From: Geodermatophilaceae bacterium NBWT11
Lineage (GTDB): Bacteria > Actinomycetota > Actinomycetes > Mycobacteriales > Geodermatophilaceae
NCBI GenBank assembly: GCA_014218215.1
Contig: CP043652.1
Location: 3,162,001-3,226,000 of the forward strand
Reading direction: 5' to 3'
Length of the DNA: 64,000 bases
Numbering within the stretch: the stretch's first letter is position 1; the number at the start of each line of letters is the position of its first letter. Under the pieces are notes generated by a model. The model was given only the letters and a program-made list of their open reading frames with translations, did no database searches and was not told the DNA's origin. The position numbers were made by a program, and so were the translations under genes. This document shows, in pieces, positions 8,935 to 17,594 of the stretch.

Positions 8935-10031
8935 GCTCCACCCAGCTGCCCGACTTCCCGTGGGACTCCCTGCGCCCCGCTCGTGAGCGGGCCGCAGGGC
9001 ACCCCGACGGGGTCGTCGACCTGTCCATCGGGACCCCGGTCGACCCCACGCCGGCCCTGCTGGGTGCGGCGCTGGCCGCGGCGTCCGACGCCCCGGGCTA
9101 CCCCACGGCGCTGGGCACGGCCGACGTGCGCACCGCGGCTGCCGGGTGGCTCTCCCGCCGGCTCGGGGTGACCCTGGCCGACCCGCTGGGCACGGTCCCC
9201 TCGGTGCTGCCGACGGTCGGGTCCAAGGAGCTGGTGGCTCTGCTGCCGACACTGCTGGGGCTCTCCGGCCGCGGCACCGTGGTCATCCCCGAGGTCGCCT
9301 ACCCGACCTACGAGGTGGGTGCCGTCGTCGCCGGGCTCGACGTGCTGCGCAGCGACACCCCGCCGCCGAGCTCGGACGGTGTGGTGCTCGTCTGGGTGAA
9401 CAGCCCGGGCAACCCGCACGGTCGGGTGCTCACCGACGACCAGCTGCGCGCCTGGGTCGCCTGGGGGCGGCAGCACGGGGTGCCCGTGGTCGCCGACGAG
9501 TGCTACGTCGAGCTGGGCTGGGACGTCGTCCCCCGCTCGGTGCTGCACCCGGCCGTCGCCGGGGACACCCACGCGGGCCTGCTCGCCGTGCACTCGCTGT
9601 CCAAGCAGTCCACCGCGGCCGGTTACCGGGCCGGGCTGCTGTCCGGCGACCCTGCGCTCGTCGCCCGGGTCTGGGAGACCCGCCGGCACCTGGGTCTGCT
9701 CGTGCCGACCCCGGTGCAGGCCGCGATGGCCGCGGCGCTGTCCGACGACGCGCACGTCGAGCACGCCCGTGCGCTGTACGGCGCCCGCCGGGACCGACTG
9801 CGCGCCGCGGTCACCGCGTCGGGGCACCGGGTCGAGCACTCCGAGGCCGGGCTGTACCTGTGGGTCACCCGGGACGAGGACTGCTGGCGGACGGTCGACC
9901 GCTTCGCGGGGCTCGGCATCGTCGTCGCCCCAGGCGCCTTCTACGGCCCGGCCGGCGAGCGGCACGTGCGGATGGCGCTCACCGCGACCGACGAGCGCAT
10001 CGACGCAGCCGTCGCCCGGCTGACCTCCTAG
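8931..10031 (+). CDS. dapC: Succinyldiaminopimelate transaminase (actinobacterial DapC)
   Basis: A 366-residue PLP-dependent class I/II aminotransferase. It transfers an amino group from glutamate to N-succinyl-2-amino-6-ketopimelate in the succinylase branch of lysine and diaminopimelate synthesis. Visible family marks are the NSPGNPHGRVL segment, the DECYVELGW region, and the PLP lysine in HSLSKQSTAAGYRAG. The GTG at 8931 overlaps the fdxA stop and agrees with the short N-terminus of the actinobacterial DapC subfamily. dapD and dapE lie 2-4 kb downstream, which supports the assignment over a generic aminotransferase. Confidence 0.9.
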   Translation: MSSTQLPDFPWDSLRPARERAAGHPDGVVDLSIGTPVDPTPALLGAALAAASDAPGYPTALGTADVRTAAAGWLSRRLGVTLADPLGTVPSVLPTVGSKELVALLPTLLGLSGRGTVVIPEVAYPTYEVGAVVAGLDVLRSDTPPPSSDGVVLVWVNSPGNPHGRVLTDDQLRAWVAWGRQHGVPVVADECYVELGWDVVPRSVLHPAVAGDTHAGLLAVHSLSKQSTAAGYRAGLLSGDPALVARVWETRRHLGLLVPTPVQAAMAAALSDDAHVEHARALYGARRDRLRAAVTASGHRVEHSEAGLYLWVTRDEDCWRTVDRFAGLGIVVAPGAFYGPAGERHVRMALTATDERIDAAVARLTS

Positions 10032-10894
10032 ACGGCGAGCTGCAGGAGCAGGGCGCCGGCGTCCTCGCCGGTCTGCGCCCAGCCGTCCCCGGGCGTCCAG
10101 GTCCAGTCGGCGAAGCGCACCTGGGTCAGCTGCAGCCGCTCGGCGTGGGCCACGGCCCAGGTGGCCTCGGGCCACCCGGTGCCGGCCACGGAGACCACGC
10201 CGCCCTCGAGCACCGTCGGCGGGCCGGCCTCGGCGCGCACCACGTCGGCGACGGCGGCCGCGCGCTGGTCGAGCGGGCCGGACGCGTCCGCCGGGCTGAA
10301 CGTGCAGGAGAGCCGGGCGGGGGAGTCGGCGAGCAGGGCCGAGGCCAGCGTCTGTGCCATGCCCTCGTGCTGCTGGTAGGCCTCGGGGAAGCCGGAACGC
10401 TGGACCGCCTGCGCGACCTCGGTGAGCCGGCCGGTCTCCCAGCCGGGCACCTCGACCAGCCCGTCGAGGAACTTCCCGGCCGAGTACACCGGGTCCTGGA
10501 CCTGCTCCTCGGTGCCCCAGCCCTGCGAGGGGCGCTGCTGGAAGAGCCCCAGCGAGTCCCGGTCGCCGTAGGCCAGGTTGCGGATCCGCGACTCCTGCTG
10601 CGCGGTCGCCAGCGCGATGACGGTGGCCCGCTCGGGCAGGCCGCGGGAGCGGGCGACGGCGGCGATGGTCGCGGCGTTGGCGGCCTGCTCGGTGGTCACG
10701 GTCAGCGCGGCGTCGGCGATGGTGCAGCGGCCGGACACCGCGGGCACGCCCTGGCTGTCGGTGTCCCAGGCCAGCCCGACGACGGCGACGGTCACGACCA
10801 GGAGGGGGGCCCACAGGCCGGCCATCCGAGGGCCGCTGCGAGGGCGTCTGCGCCGGGCCGGGGTCGGTCGGGCCCCGGGCCGCGCGGTGGTCAC
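10028..10894 (-). CDS. Membrane-anchored lysozyme-like (transglycosylase-fold) protein
   Basis: A 288-residue protein with a basic N-terminus, one membrane segment (about residues 27-44) and an extracytoplasmic domain. The stretch ALATAQQESRIRNLAYGD followed by SLGLFQQRPSQGWG resembles the catalytic region of lysozyme-like transglycosylases, with the Glu of QQES as possible general acid. The C-terminal part (from about residue 175) is of unknown fold. I infer a peptidoglycan-related role; it is not a proven hydrolase. The GTG start is set by a TACCCT box 7 nt upstream. The last stop shares the palindrome CTAG with the stop of dapC. Confidence 0.7.
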   Translation of the reverse strand: MTTARPGARPTPARRRRPRSGPRMAGLWAPLLVVTVAVVGLAWDTDSQGVPAVSGRCTIADAALTVTTEQAANAATIAAVARSRGLPERATVIALATAQQESRIRNLAYGDRDSLGLFQQRPSQGWGTEEQVQDPVYSAGKFLDGLVEVPGWETGRLTEVAQAVQRSGFPEAYQQHEGMAQTLASALLADSPARLSCTFSPADASGPLDQRAAAVADVVRAEAGPPTVLEGGVVSVAGTGWPEATWAVAHAERLQLTQVRFADWTWTPGDGWAQTGEDAGALLLQLAV

Positions 10895-10901
10895 CGAACC
10901 C

Positions 10902-10918
10902 AGGGTAGTGGCTACGGT
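10902..10918. promoter_or_regulatory. Divergent leaderless -10 boxes
   Basis: On the minus strand TACCCT (10907-10902) ends 7 nt before the GTG at 10894. On the plus strand TACGGT (10913-10918) ends 7 nt before the GTG at 10926. Neither start has a Shine-Dalgarno sequence, so both genes are probably translated from leaderless mRNAs. Confidence 0.55.
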
Positions 10919-10925
10919 GTGCCGC

Positions 10926-12032
10926 GTGACCGTCGTCCCGCCGCTCCTGCCCGGCATCGCCGCCACCTCGGTGCGCACCCCGCGACTGACCCAGCAGGTG
11001 CTGCACCCCGACGCGGTCGACCCGCGGGGCGGCGGCGAGGCGGTCCTCTTCGTGCACGGCAACGTCAGCTCGTCGGTGTTCTGGCAGCGGGCGCTGCTGG
11101 ACCTGCCGGCCGACCGGCGGCCGCTCGCGGTGGACCTGCGCGGGTTCGGCGGCACCGACCCCGAGCCGGTGGACGCCTCCCGCGGGGTGCGGGACTGGTC
11201 CGACGACGTCGCGGAGCTGGTGATCGAGCTGGGGCTGGAGCGGGTGCACCTGGTCGGGTGGAGCATGGGCGGTGGCGTCGTCCTGCAGCTGCTGCTCGAC
11301 CACCGCGAGCGCGTCGCCTCGGTCACCCTGGTCGCGCCCGTCTCGCCCTACGGCTTCGGCGGGACGACGGGCCTGGAGGGCGAGCTGGTCCACCCCGACG
11401 GCACCGGCTCGGGCGGGGGAGCGGCCAACCCCGACTTCGTCGCCGCGCTGGCCGCCGGCGACACCACCGCCGACGCCCCGACCAGCCCCCGGTCGATCCT
11501 GCGGGCGTTCTACCTGGCCCCGGACGCCCTGCCGCTGGACCCGGCCACCGAGGACGCGTTCGTCGCCTCGATGCTCACCACCCGCACCGGCGTCGACCAC
11601 TACCCGGGCGACGCGACACCCAGCGACCAGTGGCCCGGCGCGGCCCCCGGTGCCCGGGGCGTGCTGAACACCATGGCCCCGACCGTGCTCGACGTCTCCG
11701 GGATCACCGAGCTCGCGGTCAAGCCCCCGGTGCTGTGGGTGCGCGGGGACGCCGACCAGGTCGTCAGCGACACCTCGGCCTTCGACCTGGCCTTCCTGGG
11801 CTCACTCGGAGCGGTGCCGGGGTGGCCCGGCGTCGACGCCTTCCCACCCCAGCCGATGGTCGGGCAGACCCGCGCGGTGCTGGACCGGTACGCCGCCAGC
11901 GGGGGCGCCTACCGCGAGGTGGTGCTCCCCGACGTCGGGCACTCCCCGCACGTCGAGCGCCCCGCGGAGTTCGTCGCCGTCCTCGTCGAGCACCTCACGA
12001 CGCCCCCCGCGGAGCCCGCCGGGCTGACCTGA
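10926..12032 (+). CDS. Alpha/beta-fold hydrolase
   Basis: A 368-residue hydrolase of unknown substrate. The oxyanion region is LFVHGNVSSSVFW, the nucleophile elbow is GWSMGG (Ser as nucleophile), and the terminal His lies in LPDVGHSPHVERP. Between the elbow and the C-terminus is a longer-than-usual cap of roughly 150 residues. The GTG start is supported by the leaderless -10 box immediately upstream. It converges on dapD with the two stop codons one base apart. Confidence 0.87.
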   Translation: MTVVPPLLPGIAATSVRTPRLTQQVLHPDAVDPRGGGEAVLFVHGNVSSSVFWQRALLDLPADRRPLAVDLRGFGGTDPEPVDASRGVRDWSDDVAELVIELGLERVHLVGWSMGGGVVLQLLLDHRERVASVTLVAPVSPYGFGGTTGLEGELVHPDGTGSGGGAANPDFVAALAAGDTTADAPTSPRSILRAFYLAPDALPLDPATEDAFVASMLTTRTGVDHYPGDATPSDQWPGAAPGARGVLNTMAPTVLDVSGITELAVKPPVLWVRGDADQVVSDTSAFDLAFLGSLGAVPGWPGVDAFPPQPMVGQTRAVLDRYAASGGAYREVVLPDVGHSPHVERPAEFVAVLVEHLTTPPAEPAGLT

Positions 12033-12033
12033 G

Positions 12034-13002
12034 TCAGTTGGCGTGCAGGGCGGCGTTCAGCGAGCCCCAGTCGCCGTCCCGGGGCAGGGCCTCGAGTGCC
12101 CCGGACACCGAGTTGCGCCGGAACAGCAGCCCCGGTCGACCGGACAGCTCGACGGCCTTCACGACCGAGCCGTCGGGCAGCGTGACGCGCGAGCCGGCGG
12201 TCACGTAGCAACCGGCCTCGACGACCGAGCGGTCGCCGAGGGAGATGCCGATGCCGGCGTTGGCGCCCAGCAGGCAGCCCTCGCCGATCGAGACGACCTG
12301 CTTCCCGCCGCCGGACAGCGTGCCCATGATCGAGGCGCCGCCGCCGATGTCGGAGTCCGCGCCGACGACGACGCCGGCGGAGATCCGGCCCTCGACCATC
12401 GAGGGGCCCAGCGTGCCGGCGTTGAAGTTGACGAAGCCCTCGTGCATGACCGTGGTGCCCTCGGCCAGGTGGGCACCGAGCCGGACCCGGTCGGCGTCGC
12501 CGATCCGCACGCCGGTGGGCAGCACGTAGTCGACCATCCGGGGGAACTTGTCGACGTGGGTGACGGTCACGTGGCCGTGCGCGGCCCGCATCTTCGCGGC
12601 CCGGACCGGGGTCCAGTCGGCGGCCTCGACCGGACCGGCCGACGTCCAGGCGACGGTGGACAGCAGCCCGAACTGCCCGTCCAGGCTCAGCCCGTGCGGA
12701 CGGACCAGCCGGTGGGAGAGCAGGTGCAGCCGCAGGTAGACGTCGTGCGCGTCGACCGGGGCGGCGCCCAGGTCGGCGATCGTCGTCCGGACGCCGACCA
12801 CCTCGACACCGCGGGCGTCGTCGTACCGGGCGAGGGCACCGAACTCCGTGCCCAGCGCGGCCTCGACCTCCAGGGTGCCCAGCCGCTCGGTGCCCGTGGC
12901 GTCGGCGGTGCCGAGCTCGGGGGCGGGGTACCAGGTGTCCAGGACGACCCCCGCGGTGGTCACGGTGGCGAGTCCGACGGCGGTGGCTCCGGGAGTGGTC
13001 AC
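12034..13002 (-). CDS. dapD: Tetrahydrodipicolinate N-succinyltransferase
   Basis: A 322-residue acyltransferase that succinylates tetrahydrodipicolinate using succinyl-CoA, the committed step of the succinylase route to diaminopimelate. The C-terminal two thirds show the hexapeptide-repeat left-handed beta-helix (successive I/V-G-x-x-x-x units such as [20 protein letters not shown]). [12 protein letters not shown] is the family signature loop. Length matches the actinobacterial form. It is divergent from dapE across a 41-bp gap that holds both promoters. Confidence 0.95.
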   Translation of the reverse strand: MTTPGATAVGLATVTTAGVVLDTWYPAPELGTADATGTERLGTLEVEAALGTEFGALARYDDARGVEVVGVRTTIADLGAAPVDAHDVYLRLHLLSHRLVRPHGLSLDGQFGLLSTVAWTSAGPVEAADWTPVRAAKMRAAHGHVTVTHVDKFPRMVDYVLPTGVRIGDADRVRLGAHLAEGTTVMHEGFVNFNAGTLGPSMVEGRISAGVVVGADSDIGGGASIMGTLSGGGKQVVSIGEGCLLGANAGIGISLGDRSVVEAGCYVTAGSRVTLPDGSVVKAVELSGRPGLLFRRNSVSGALEALPRDGDWGSLNAALHAN

Positions 13003-13010
13003 GGCTGCCG

Positions 13011-13037
13011 AGGTTACCGAGCCCGTCTCCGTAGGCT
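13011..13037. promoter_or_regulatory. Divergent leaderless -10 boxes of dapD and dapE
   Basis: Minus-strand TAACCT (13016-13011) sits 8 nt before the dapD GTG. Plus-strand TAGGCT (13032-13037) sits 6 nt before the dapE GTG. No ribosome-binding site precedes either start. Confidence 0.6.
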
Positions 13038-13043
13038 GCGGGC

Positions 13044-14174
13044 GTGACCGTGCCCCCGCTGGACCTCACCGCCGACGTGCTGACGCTGACCCGGGCCCTG
13101 GTCGACGCCCCGTCGGTCTCGGGCACCGAGGAGCCGCTCGCCGACGCCGTCGAGGCGGCGCTGCGCGCCCTCGGCGGGCTGGAGGTCGAGCGGATCGGCA
13201 ACAACGTGCTGGCCCGCACCGACCTCGGCCGGGACACCCGCGTGGTGCTCGCCGGCCACCTGGACACCGTGCCGATCGCGGACAACCTGCCCAGCCGGCT
13301 GGAGACCGTGGACGGCGAGGAGCGGCTCTACGGCTGCGGCACCAGCGACATGAAGGCCGGTGACGCGGTGATGCTGCGGCTGGCCGGGCGCTTCGGCGTC
13401 CCCGGCGCGCAGCCCGCGCACGACCTGACGTTCGTCTTCTACGACAACGAGGAGGTCGAGGCGGTGAAGAACGGCCTCGGCCGGGTCGCGCGCGAGCGTC
13501 GCGGCTGGCTCTACGGCGACCTCGCGATCCTGCTCGAGCCCACCGACGGCGACGTCGAGGGCGGCTGCCAGGGCACCCTGCGCGTCGTCCTCACCGTGCC
13601 CGGCACGCGCGCGCACAGCGCCCGCTCGTGGCTGGGGGTCAACGCGGTGCACGGGGCGGCGCCGATCCTGGCGACGCTGGCCGCCTACGAGGCCCGCGAG
13701 GTCGACATCGACGGCCTGCACTTCCACGAGGGCCTCAACGCGGTGCGGATCGAGGGCGGGGTGGCCGGCAACGTCGTCCCCGACGAGTGCCGGGTGACGG
13801 TGAACTTCCGGTTCGCCCCCGACCGCGACGAGGACGACGCCGAGGCGCACGTGCGCGAGGTGTTCGCCGACGTCCTGGCCGCCGGCGTGACGCTGGAGGT
13901 CACCGACCTGAGCCCGGGTGCCCTCCCGGGGCTGTCCGAGCCAGCGGCCGCCGCCTTCGTCGCCGCCGTGGGCCGGCCGGCCCGGGCCAAGCTCGGTTGG
14001 ACCGACGTCGCCCGCTTCGCCGCCTTCGGCATCCCGGCGCTGAACTACGGCCCCGGCGACCCGAACCTGGCCCACCAGCGCGCCGAGCACGTCCGGGTCG
14101 ACCGGCTGCAGCCCGCCGAGGACGCGCTGCTGGCCTACCTCTCGACCACCACCGACACGGGGAGCACGGCATGA
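13044..14174 (+). CDS. dapE: Succinyl-diaminopimelate desuccinylase
   Basis: A 376-residue M20-family metallohydrolase. It cleaves N-succinyl-L,L-diaminopimelate to succinate and L,L-diaminopimelate. Metal and catalytic motifs: AGHLDTVP (His and catalytic Asp), [13 protein letters not shown] (bridging Asp) and YDNEEVE (general-base Glu). The dimerisation domain begins around [12 protein letters not shown]. The GTG start is set by the -10 box 6 nt upstream. The next gene starts inside its stop codon (ATGA). Confidence 0.93.
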   Translation: MTVPPLDLTADVLTLTRALVDAPSVSGTEEPLADAVEAALRALGGLEVERIGNNVLARTDLGRDTRVVLAGHLDTVPIADNLPSRLETVDGEERLYGCGTSDMKAGDAVMLRLAGRFGVPGAQPAHDLTFVFYDNEEVEAVKNGLGRVARERRGWLYGDLAILLEPTDGDVEGGCQGTLRVVLTVPGTRAHSARSWLGVNAVHGAAPILATLAAYEAREVDIDGLHFHEGLNAVRIEGGVAGNVVPDECRVTVNFRFAPDRDEDDAEAHVREVFADVLAAGVTLEVTDLSPGALPGLSEPAAAAFVAAVGRPARAKLGWTDVARFAAFGIPALNYGPGDPNLAHQRAEHVRVDRLQPAEDALLAYLSTTTDTGSTA

Positions 14175-14971
14175 GCGACAACGGCACCCGGCGGGCCCGC
14201 ACCCGCGGGCCGGTCCAGATCCGCGGCGGGGAGCCCGACCCCCGCCAGGAGGGGACGACGACCGACCAGCGGCTGCTCGATGCGCGAGGCCCGTCGGACT
14301 GGGTGCACGCCGACCCGTGGCGGGTGCTGCGCATCCAGGCCGAGTTCGTGGAGGGCTTCGGGCTGCTGGCCGAGCTGCCGCGGGCGGTCAGCGTGTTCGG
14401 CAGCGCCCGGACCAAGCCCGGGACGCCCTACTACGAGGCAGGGGTCGCGCTCGGTGCCGCGCTGGCCGAGGCCGGCTACGCGGTGATCACCGGCGGCGGC
14501 CCGGGTGCCATGGAGGCGGCCAACAAGGGCGCCTGCGAGGCCGGTGGCATGTCGGTGGGGCTGGGAATCGAGCTGCCGTTCGAGCAGGAGCTCAACGAGT
14601 GGGTCGACGTGGGCATCGCGTTCCGCTACTTCTTCGTGCGGAAGACGATGTTCGTGAAGTACGCCCAGGCATTCGTGATCCTGCCCGGTGGCTTCGGGAC
14701 GCTCGACGAGCTGTTCGAGGCGCTCACGCTGGTGCAGACCACCAAGGTCACCCGCTTCCCGGTGATCCTGTTCGGCAGCAGCTACTGGGCCGGGCTGCTG
14801 GACTGGATCCGCACCACGCTGGTCACCGAGGGCACGGTGTCCCCGCACGACCTGGACCTGATCACGGTCACCGACGACGTGGCCGAGGCCGTCGCCGTCA
14901 TCGCCGCCGCCGAGGCCGCCCGGGAGGCCGCCGGCCAGCCCGGTGGCGAGCCCGCCCCGACCGAGGGCTGA
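14171..14971 (+). CDS. LOG-family (TIGR00730) nucleotide phosphoribohydrolase
   Basis: A 266-residue Rossmann-fold protein, probably a cytokinin-riboside-5'-monophosphate (or other nucleotide 5'-monophosphate) phosphoribohydrolase. Its kin were long mislabelled lysine decarboxylase. The family motifs [14 protein letters not shown] and [15 protein letters not shown] are exact. About 70 residues precede the core, including a charged N-terminus. It is co-translated with dapE through a 4-bp overlap, the same neighbourhood as Rv1202-Rv1205 in M. tuberculosis (from memory). Confidence 0.9.
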   Translation: MSDNGTRRARTRGPVQIRGGEPDPRQEGTTTDQRLLDARGPSDWVHADPWRVLRIQAEFVEGFGLLAELPRAVSVFGSARTKPGTPYYEAGVALGAALAEAGYAVITGGGPGAMEAANKGACEAGGMSVGLGIELPFEQELNEWVDVGIAFRYFFVRKTMFVKYAQAFVILPGGFGTLDELFEALTLVQTTKVTRFPVILFGSSYWAGLLDWIRTTLVTEGTVSPHDLDLITVTDDVAEAVAVIAAAEAAREAAGQPGGEPAPTEG

Positions 14972-14978
14972 GCGACCG

Positions 14979-15368
14979 GTGGTCTCCGTCGTCGTCTTCG
15001 TGGTCGGGTTGCTGCTGGTCGGCGGCCTGCTGTTCCTCGGCTCGGCGGTGCTGCTGGGCCGGGGGGAGACCCAGCCGCCGGCCGAGCTGGACCGCTCCCC
15101 GGTCGAGCTGCCCGACGACCGGCCGGTGGTCGGGGACGACGTCCGGGCGCTGCAGGTGTCCGTCGCCGTCCGCGGCTACCGGATGACCGAGGTGGACTGG
15201 CTGCTGGACCAGCTCGCCCAGACGATCGACGAACGCGACGTCGAGATCGCCCGGCTGCGGGCCGGTGGGGGCGCCCACGCTGCGGTCGAGGACGACAACC
15301 CGGAGGCTGGTGGCGTGGAGCCGGTGTCACCGGCCCCCGCCGACGTCGAGGAGACCCCCCGTGCCTGA
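14979..15368 (+). CDS. Membrane-anchored DivIVA-domain protein
   Basis: A 129-residue protein with one N-terminal membrane helix (about residues 2-24), an acidic Pro-rich linker, then a single DivIVA-type segment (RGYRMTEVDWLLDQLAQTI followed by a short coiled coil). DivIVA domains bind curved membrane and organise polar growth in actinobacteria. Here the coiled coil is very short, so this is more likely an accessory membrane protein than the polar scaffold. The GTG start at 14979 places the membrane helix at the N-terminus. The end overlaps the next gene by 8 bp. Confidence 0.75.
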   Translation: MVSVVVFVVGLLLVGGLLFLGSAVLLGRGETQPPAELDRSPVELPDDRPVVGDDVRALQVSVAVRGYRMTEVDWLLDQLAQTIDERDVEIARLRAGGGAHAAVEDDNPEAGGVEPVSPAPADVEETPRA

Positions 15369-15831
15369 ACTCGTCCTCACCGTGGACGTCGACGCACCCC
15401 CGGAGCAGGTGTTCGCGGCGTTGGTCGACTGGACCACCCAGGGCGAGTGGATGCTGCTCACCGACGTCCGCACCGTGTCCGGGGACGCCCAGGGGGTCGG
15501 CGGGCAGATCGCGGCGACCACCGGCATCCCGCTGCCCGGCGGGCGACGCCTCGGAGTGCTGGACACCATGACGATCACCAGCTGGGACCCCCCGCACGCG
15601 GTCGACGTGGTGCACACCGGCCGGGTCGTCAAGGGCACCGGCAGCTTCCAGGTGCGCGAGCGGTCCGGCGGTTCGACCTTCGTCTGGGTGGAGAACCTCG
15701 ATCTGCCGCTGGGTGCGCTGGGCCGGCTGGGGTGGCCGCTGGTCAAGCCCGGGTTCGTGGCCGGGGTGCGGCTGTCGCTGAAGCGGTTCGCCCGCTACGC
15801 AGAGTCGCGACCAGGCACCACGCGGCCGTGA
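15361..15831 (+). CDS. SRPBCC (START-like) family protein
   Basis: A 156-residue single-domain protein. The beginning (ELVLTVDVDAPPEQVFAALVDW) is the classic first strand and helix of polyketide cyclase/dehydrase-like SRPBCC domains, which form a hydrophobic ligand cavity. No catalytic residue can be assigned. The GTG at 15361 overlaps the upstream stop, so it is the end of the dapE operon. Its last 89 bp overlap the convergent gene on the other strand. Confidence 0.82.
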   Translation: MPELVLTVDVDAPPEQVFAALVDWTTQGEWMLLTDVRTVSGDAQGVGGQIAATTGIPLPGGRRLGVLDTMTITSWDPPHAVDVVHTGRVVKGTGSFQVRERSGGSTFVWVENLDLPLGALGRLGWPLVKPGFVAGVRLSLKRFARYAESRPGTTRP

Positions 15832-16243
15832 CGGCCAGGACGACGCCGACCACCACGAGCAGCGTCGTCCCGTAGTCCCGCGGCAGGAACGAGTCGTTGC
15901 CCTCCTGCGCGCCGTAGCCCAGCACGAAGGGCAGCGCGACGACGACCAGCACCCCGCTGACGGCGGCGCCGACCACCGCGGGACCGCGGGCCGGGCGGGG
16001 GAGCACCTTCGTGGCGACCCAGCCCAGGCCGATCCACAGCGGGGCGATCACCAGGTCGTGCACCAGGGCGCTGCCGACGAACCAGGTGAGCCAGGAGCCG
16101 ATCGGGACCCGGCCGCCTGCGGTGAGCAGGCCGTAGAAGCCGTAGGCCACCGCCAGCAGGCCCGGGGCGAGGAACAGCCAGCGCCACCAGGGGGTGAGCG
16201 CGGACGTCACGGGGCGCGAGACGTCGCTGGTGTAGCCGCTCAC
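15743..16243 (-). CDS. Four-helix membrane protein of the Mo-oxidoreductase operon
   Basis: A 166-residue protein with about four membrane segments (roughly residues 21-42, 47-72, 87-109 and 124-146) and a short basic Ala/Pro-rich tail. I do not recognise the family. The GTG start overlaps the stop of the oxidoreductase gene by 4 bp, so it may be a partner of that membrane complex. Its 3' end overlaps the plus-strand SRPBCC gene by 89 bp. Confidence 0.7.
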   Translation of the reverse strand: MSGYTSDVSRPVTSALTPWWRWLFLAPGLLAVAYGFYGLLTAGGRVPIGSWLTWFVGSALVHDLVIAPLWIGLGWVATKVLPRPARGPAVVGAAVSGVLVVVALPFVLGYGAQEGNDSFLPRDYGTTLLVVVGVVLAVTAAWCLVATLRSGRTASATAAPRPRTRA

Positions 16244-17496
16244 GAGCCGATCCCCCCGGTGCCGGGGGCGATGCGGGTGATCCACTTGGTCTGCATGACC
16301 CCGGGCCGGTTGGGGGCGATGAGCCGCAGCGGGTAGCCGTGGTCGAGGGCGAGCTCCTCGCCGTTGAGCCGCAGTGCCAGCAGCGTCTTCGGGCTGCGCA
16401 CGTGCGGCGGGGAGACGGTGGCGACCCGGTAGAGCCCGCCGGTCTGCAGGGACTCCACGGTCACCTCGGTGTCCGGCGCCAGGCCGGCCGCCTCGAGCAC
16501 CTCGGAGAGGCGCACCCCGGTCCAGTCGGCGTTGGACGACCAGCCCTCGACGCAGGCGATCGGCAGCCGCTCGGTGCGCTGGGTCATCCCCTGCAGGTCG
16601 GCCAGCGTGAGCGACAACGGGGTGGGTCCGTCGACGGTCAGCCGCCAGGCGGGGTCGACGGCGGTCTCGGTCACCCCGGCGCGCTGCGCGGTCTGGTTGA
16701 CCGGCAGGCCCTGGGGTCCGACGCCGGGGATGCGGGGGGCGAGGACCGAGACCTGGCCCAGCGGGCTCACCGTCTGGCCCCACTGGGTGAGCGCGACGGC
16801 GCCGGTGGCCAGTCCGGCGGTGAGGACGAAGGCCCGCCGGCTGACCGCTGCGTGCTCGGCCGCCTCGTCGTCGGCGACGACACGGGCGGCGTCGTCCTCG
16901 TCGAGCCCGACCACCGCGGCGGGCGAGCCGCGCCGGGCGAGGCCGCGCCGGATCTGCGGGGCCAGCGCGCCGACGTGCACCAGCACCGCGCCGACGGCGA
17001 TCCAGCCGGTCCAGTAGTGCGTGGTGGTGAAGAAGAAGCCGAACGGGTACCACTTCGCCAGGTTCAGCAGGCCGGTGAGCAGCTGGAACACCGCTGCGCC
17101 GACGAGCACCAGCACGGCGAGCCGGGCGACCAGCTGAGCCGGGGTGCGGGCCGGCGGCCAGGTGAACAGCTTGGGGTAGACCGTCCACAGCTTGACCAGC
17201 AGCAGCGGGATGAGTGCGAGACCGACCGCGACGTGGGTGCCCTGGGTCCAGCGGTACAGCCACACCGGGGACGCCGGCCAGTAGAACCAGCCGGGCGGGT
17301 TCTGCACGAGGTGGCTGATCAGCCCGGTCAGGAAGCAGACGACGAAGCCGACGCCCAGCCAGACGCCGACCCGGGAGGCCCGGCGCTCGGTGTGCAGCGG
17401 GCTGGGGAAGGCGTCCTCGCCGAACGGCCCGCGGCGCAGTGCCGCCGGGGGGTCGGGCAGCCGGGCCCCGAGGACCCGGTCCAGCGGCTTCGTCAC
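16240..17496 (-). CDS. Cytochrome b-like domain fused to sulfite-oxidase-family molybdopterin oxidoreductase
   Basis: A 418-residue membrane-bound oxidoreductase. Residues about 40-185 hold four membrane helices with several His (SHLVQ, TQGTHVAVG, TTHYWTG, VLVHVG), resembling a di-heme cytochrome b561-type domain. A fifth hydrophobic segment follows an SRRAF sequence (about 219-240). From about 255 the sequence is a sulfite oxidase/MsrP-type molybdopterin domain; Cys315 in ACVEGWSS is the expected molybdenum ligand, followed by the family DWTGVRLSEVL. I infer electron exchange between the quinone pool and an extracytoplasmic substrate. GTG start with a GAGAGGA ribosome site. Confidence 0.85.
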   Translation of the reverse strand: MTKPLDRVLGARLPDPPAALRRGPFGEDAFPSPLHTERRASRVGVWLGVGFVVCFLTGLISHLVQNPPGWFYWPASPVWLYRWTQGTHVAVGLALIPLLLVKLWTVYPKLFTWPPARTPAQLVARLAVLVLVGAAVFQLLTGLLNLAKWYPFGFFFTTTHYWTGWIAVGAVLVHVGALAPQIRRGLARRGSPAAVVGLDEDDAARVVADDEAAEHAAVSRRAFVLTAGLATGAVALTQWGQTVSPLGQVSVLAPRIPGVGPQGLPVNQTAQRAGVTETAVDPAWRLTVDGPTPLSLTLADLQGMTQRTERLPIACVEGWSSNADWTGVRLSEVLEAAGLAPDTEVTVESLQTGGLYRVATVSPPHVRSPKTLLALRLNGEELALDHGYPLRLIAPNRPGVMQTKWITRIAPGTGGIGS

Positions 17497-17594
17497 GGGT
17501 TCCTCTCACGGACGTCAGGTCGTGCTGTGGTGTCCATCGGCACGACCGGAGCAGTGCTGGAGGGGGTTCGCCCCGAGCCTGGTCGCCGGACGGG

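Noticed and set aside
8817-11600. 927-codon minus-strand frame across fdxA, dapC and the hydrolase
   Set aside because: It runs antisense to three well-supported genes and has no recognisable domain; third-position GC bias alone keeps it open.
16770-16850. Tat signal peptide at the SRRAF sequence of the Mo oxidoreductase
   Set aside because: It lies in the middle of the chain after four membrane helices, so it is not an N-terminal signal. It may be a remnant of a once separate Tat-exported Mo subunit.
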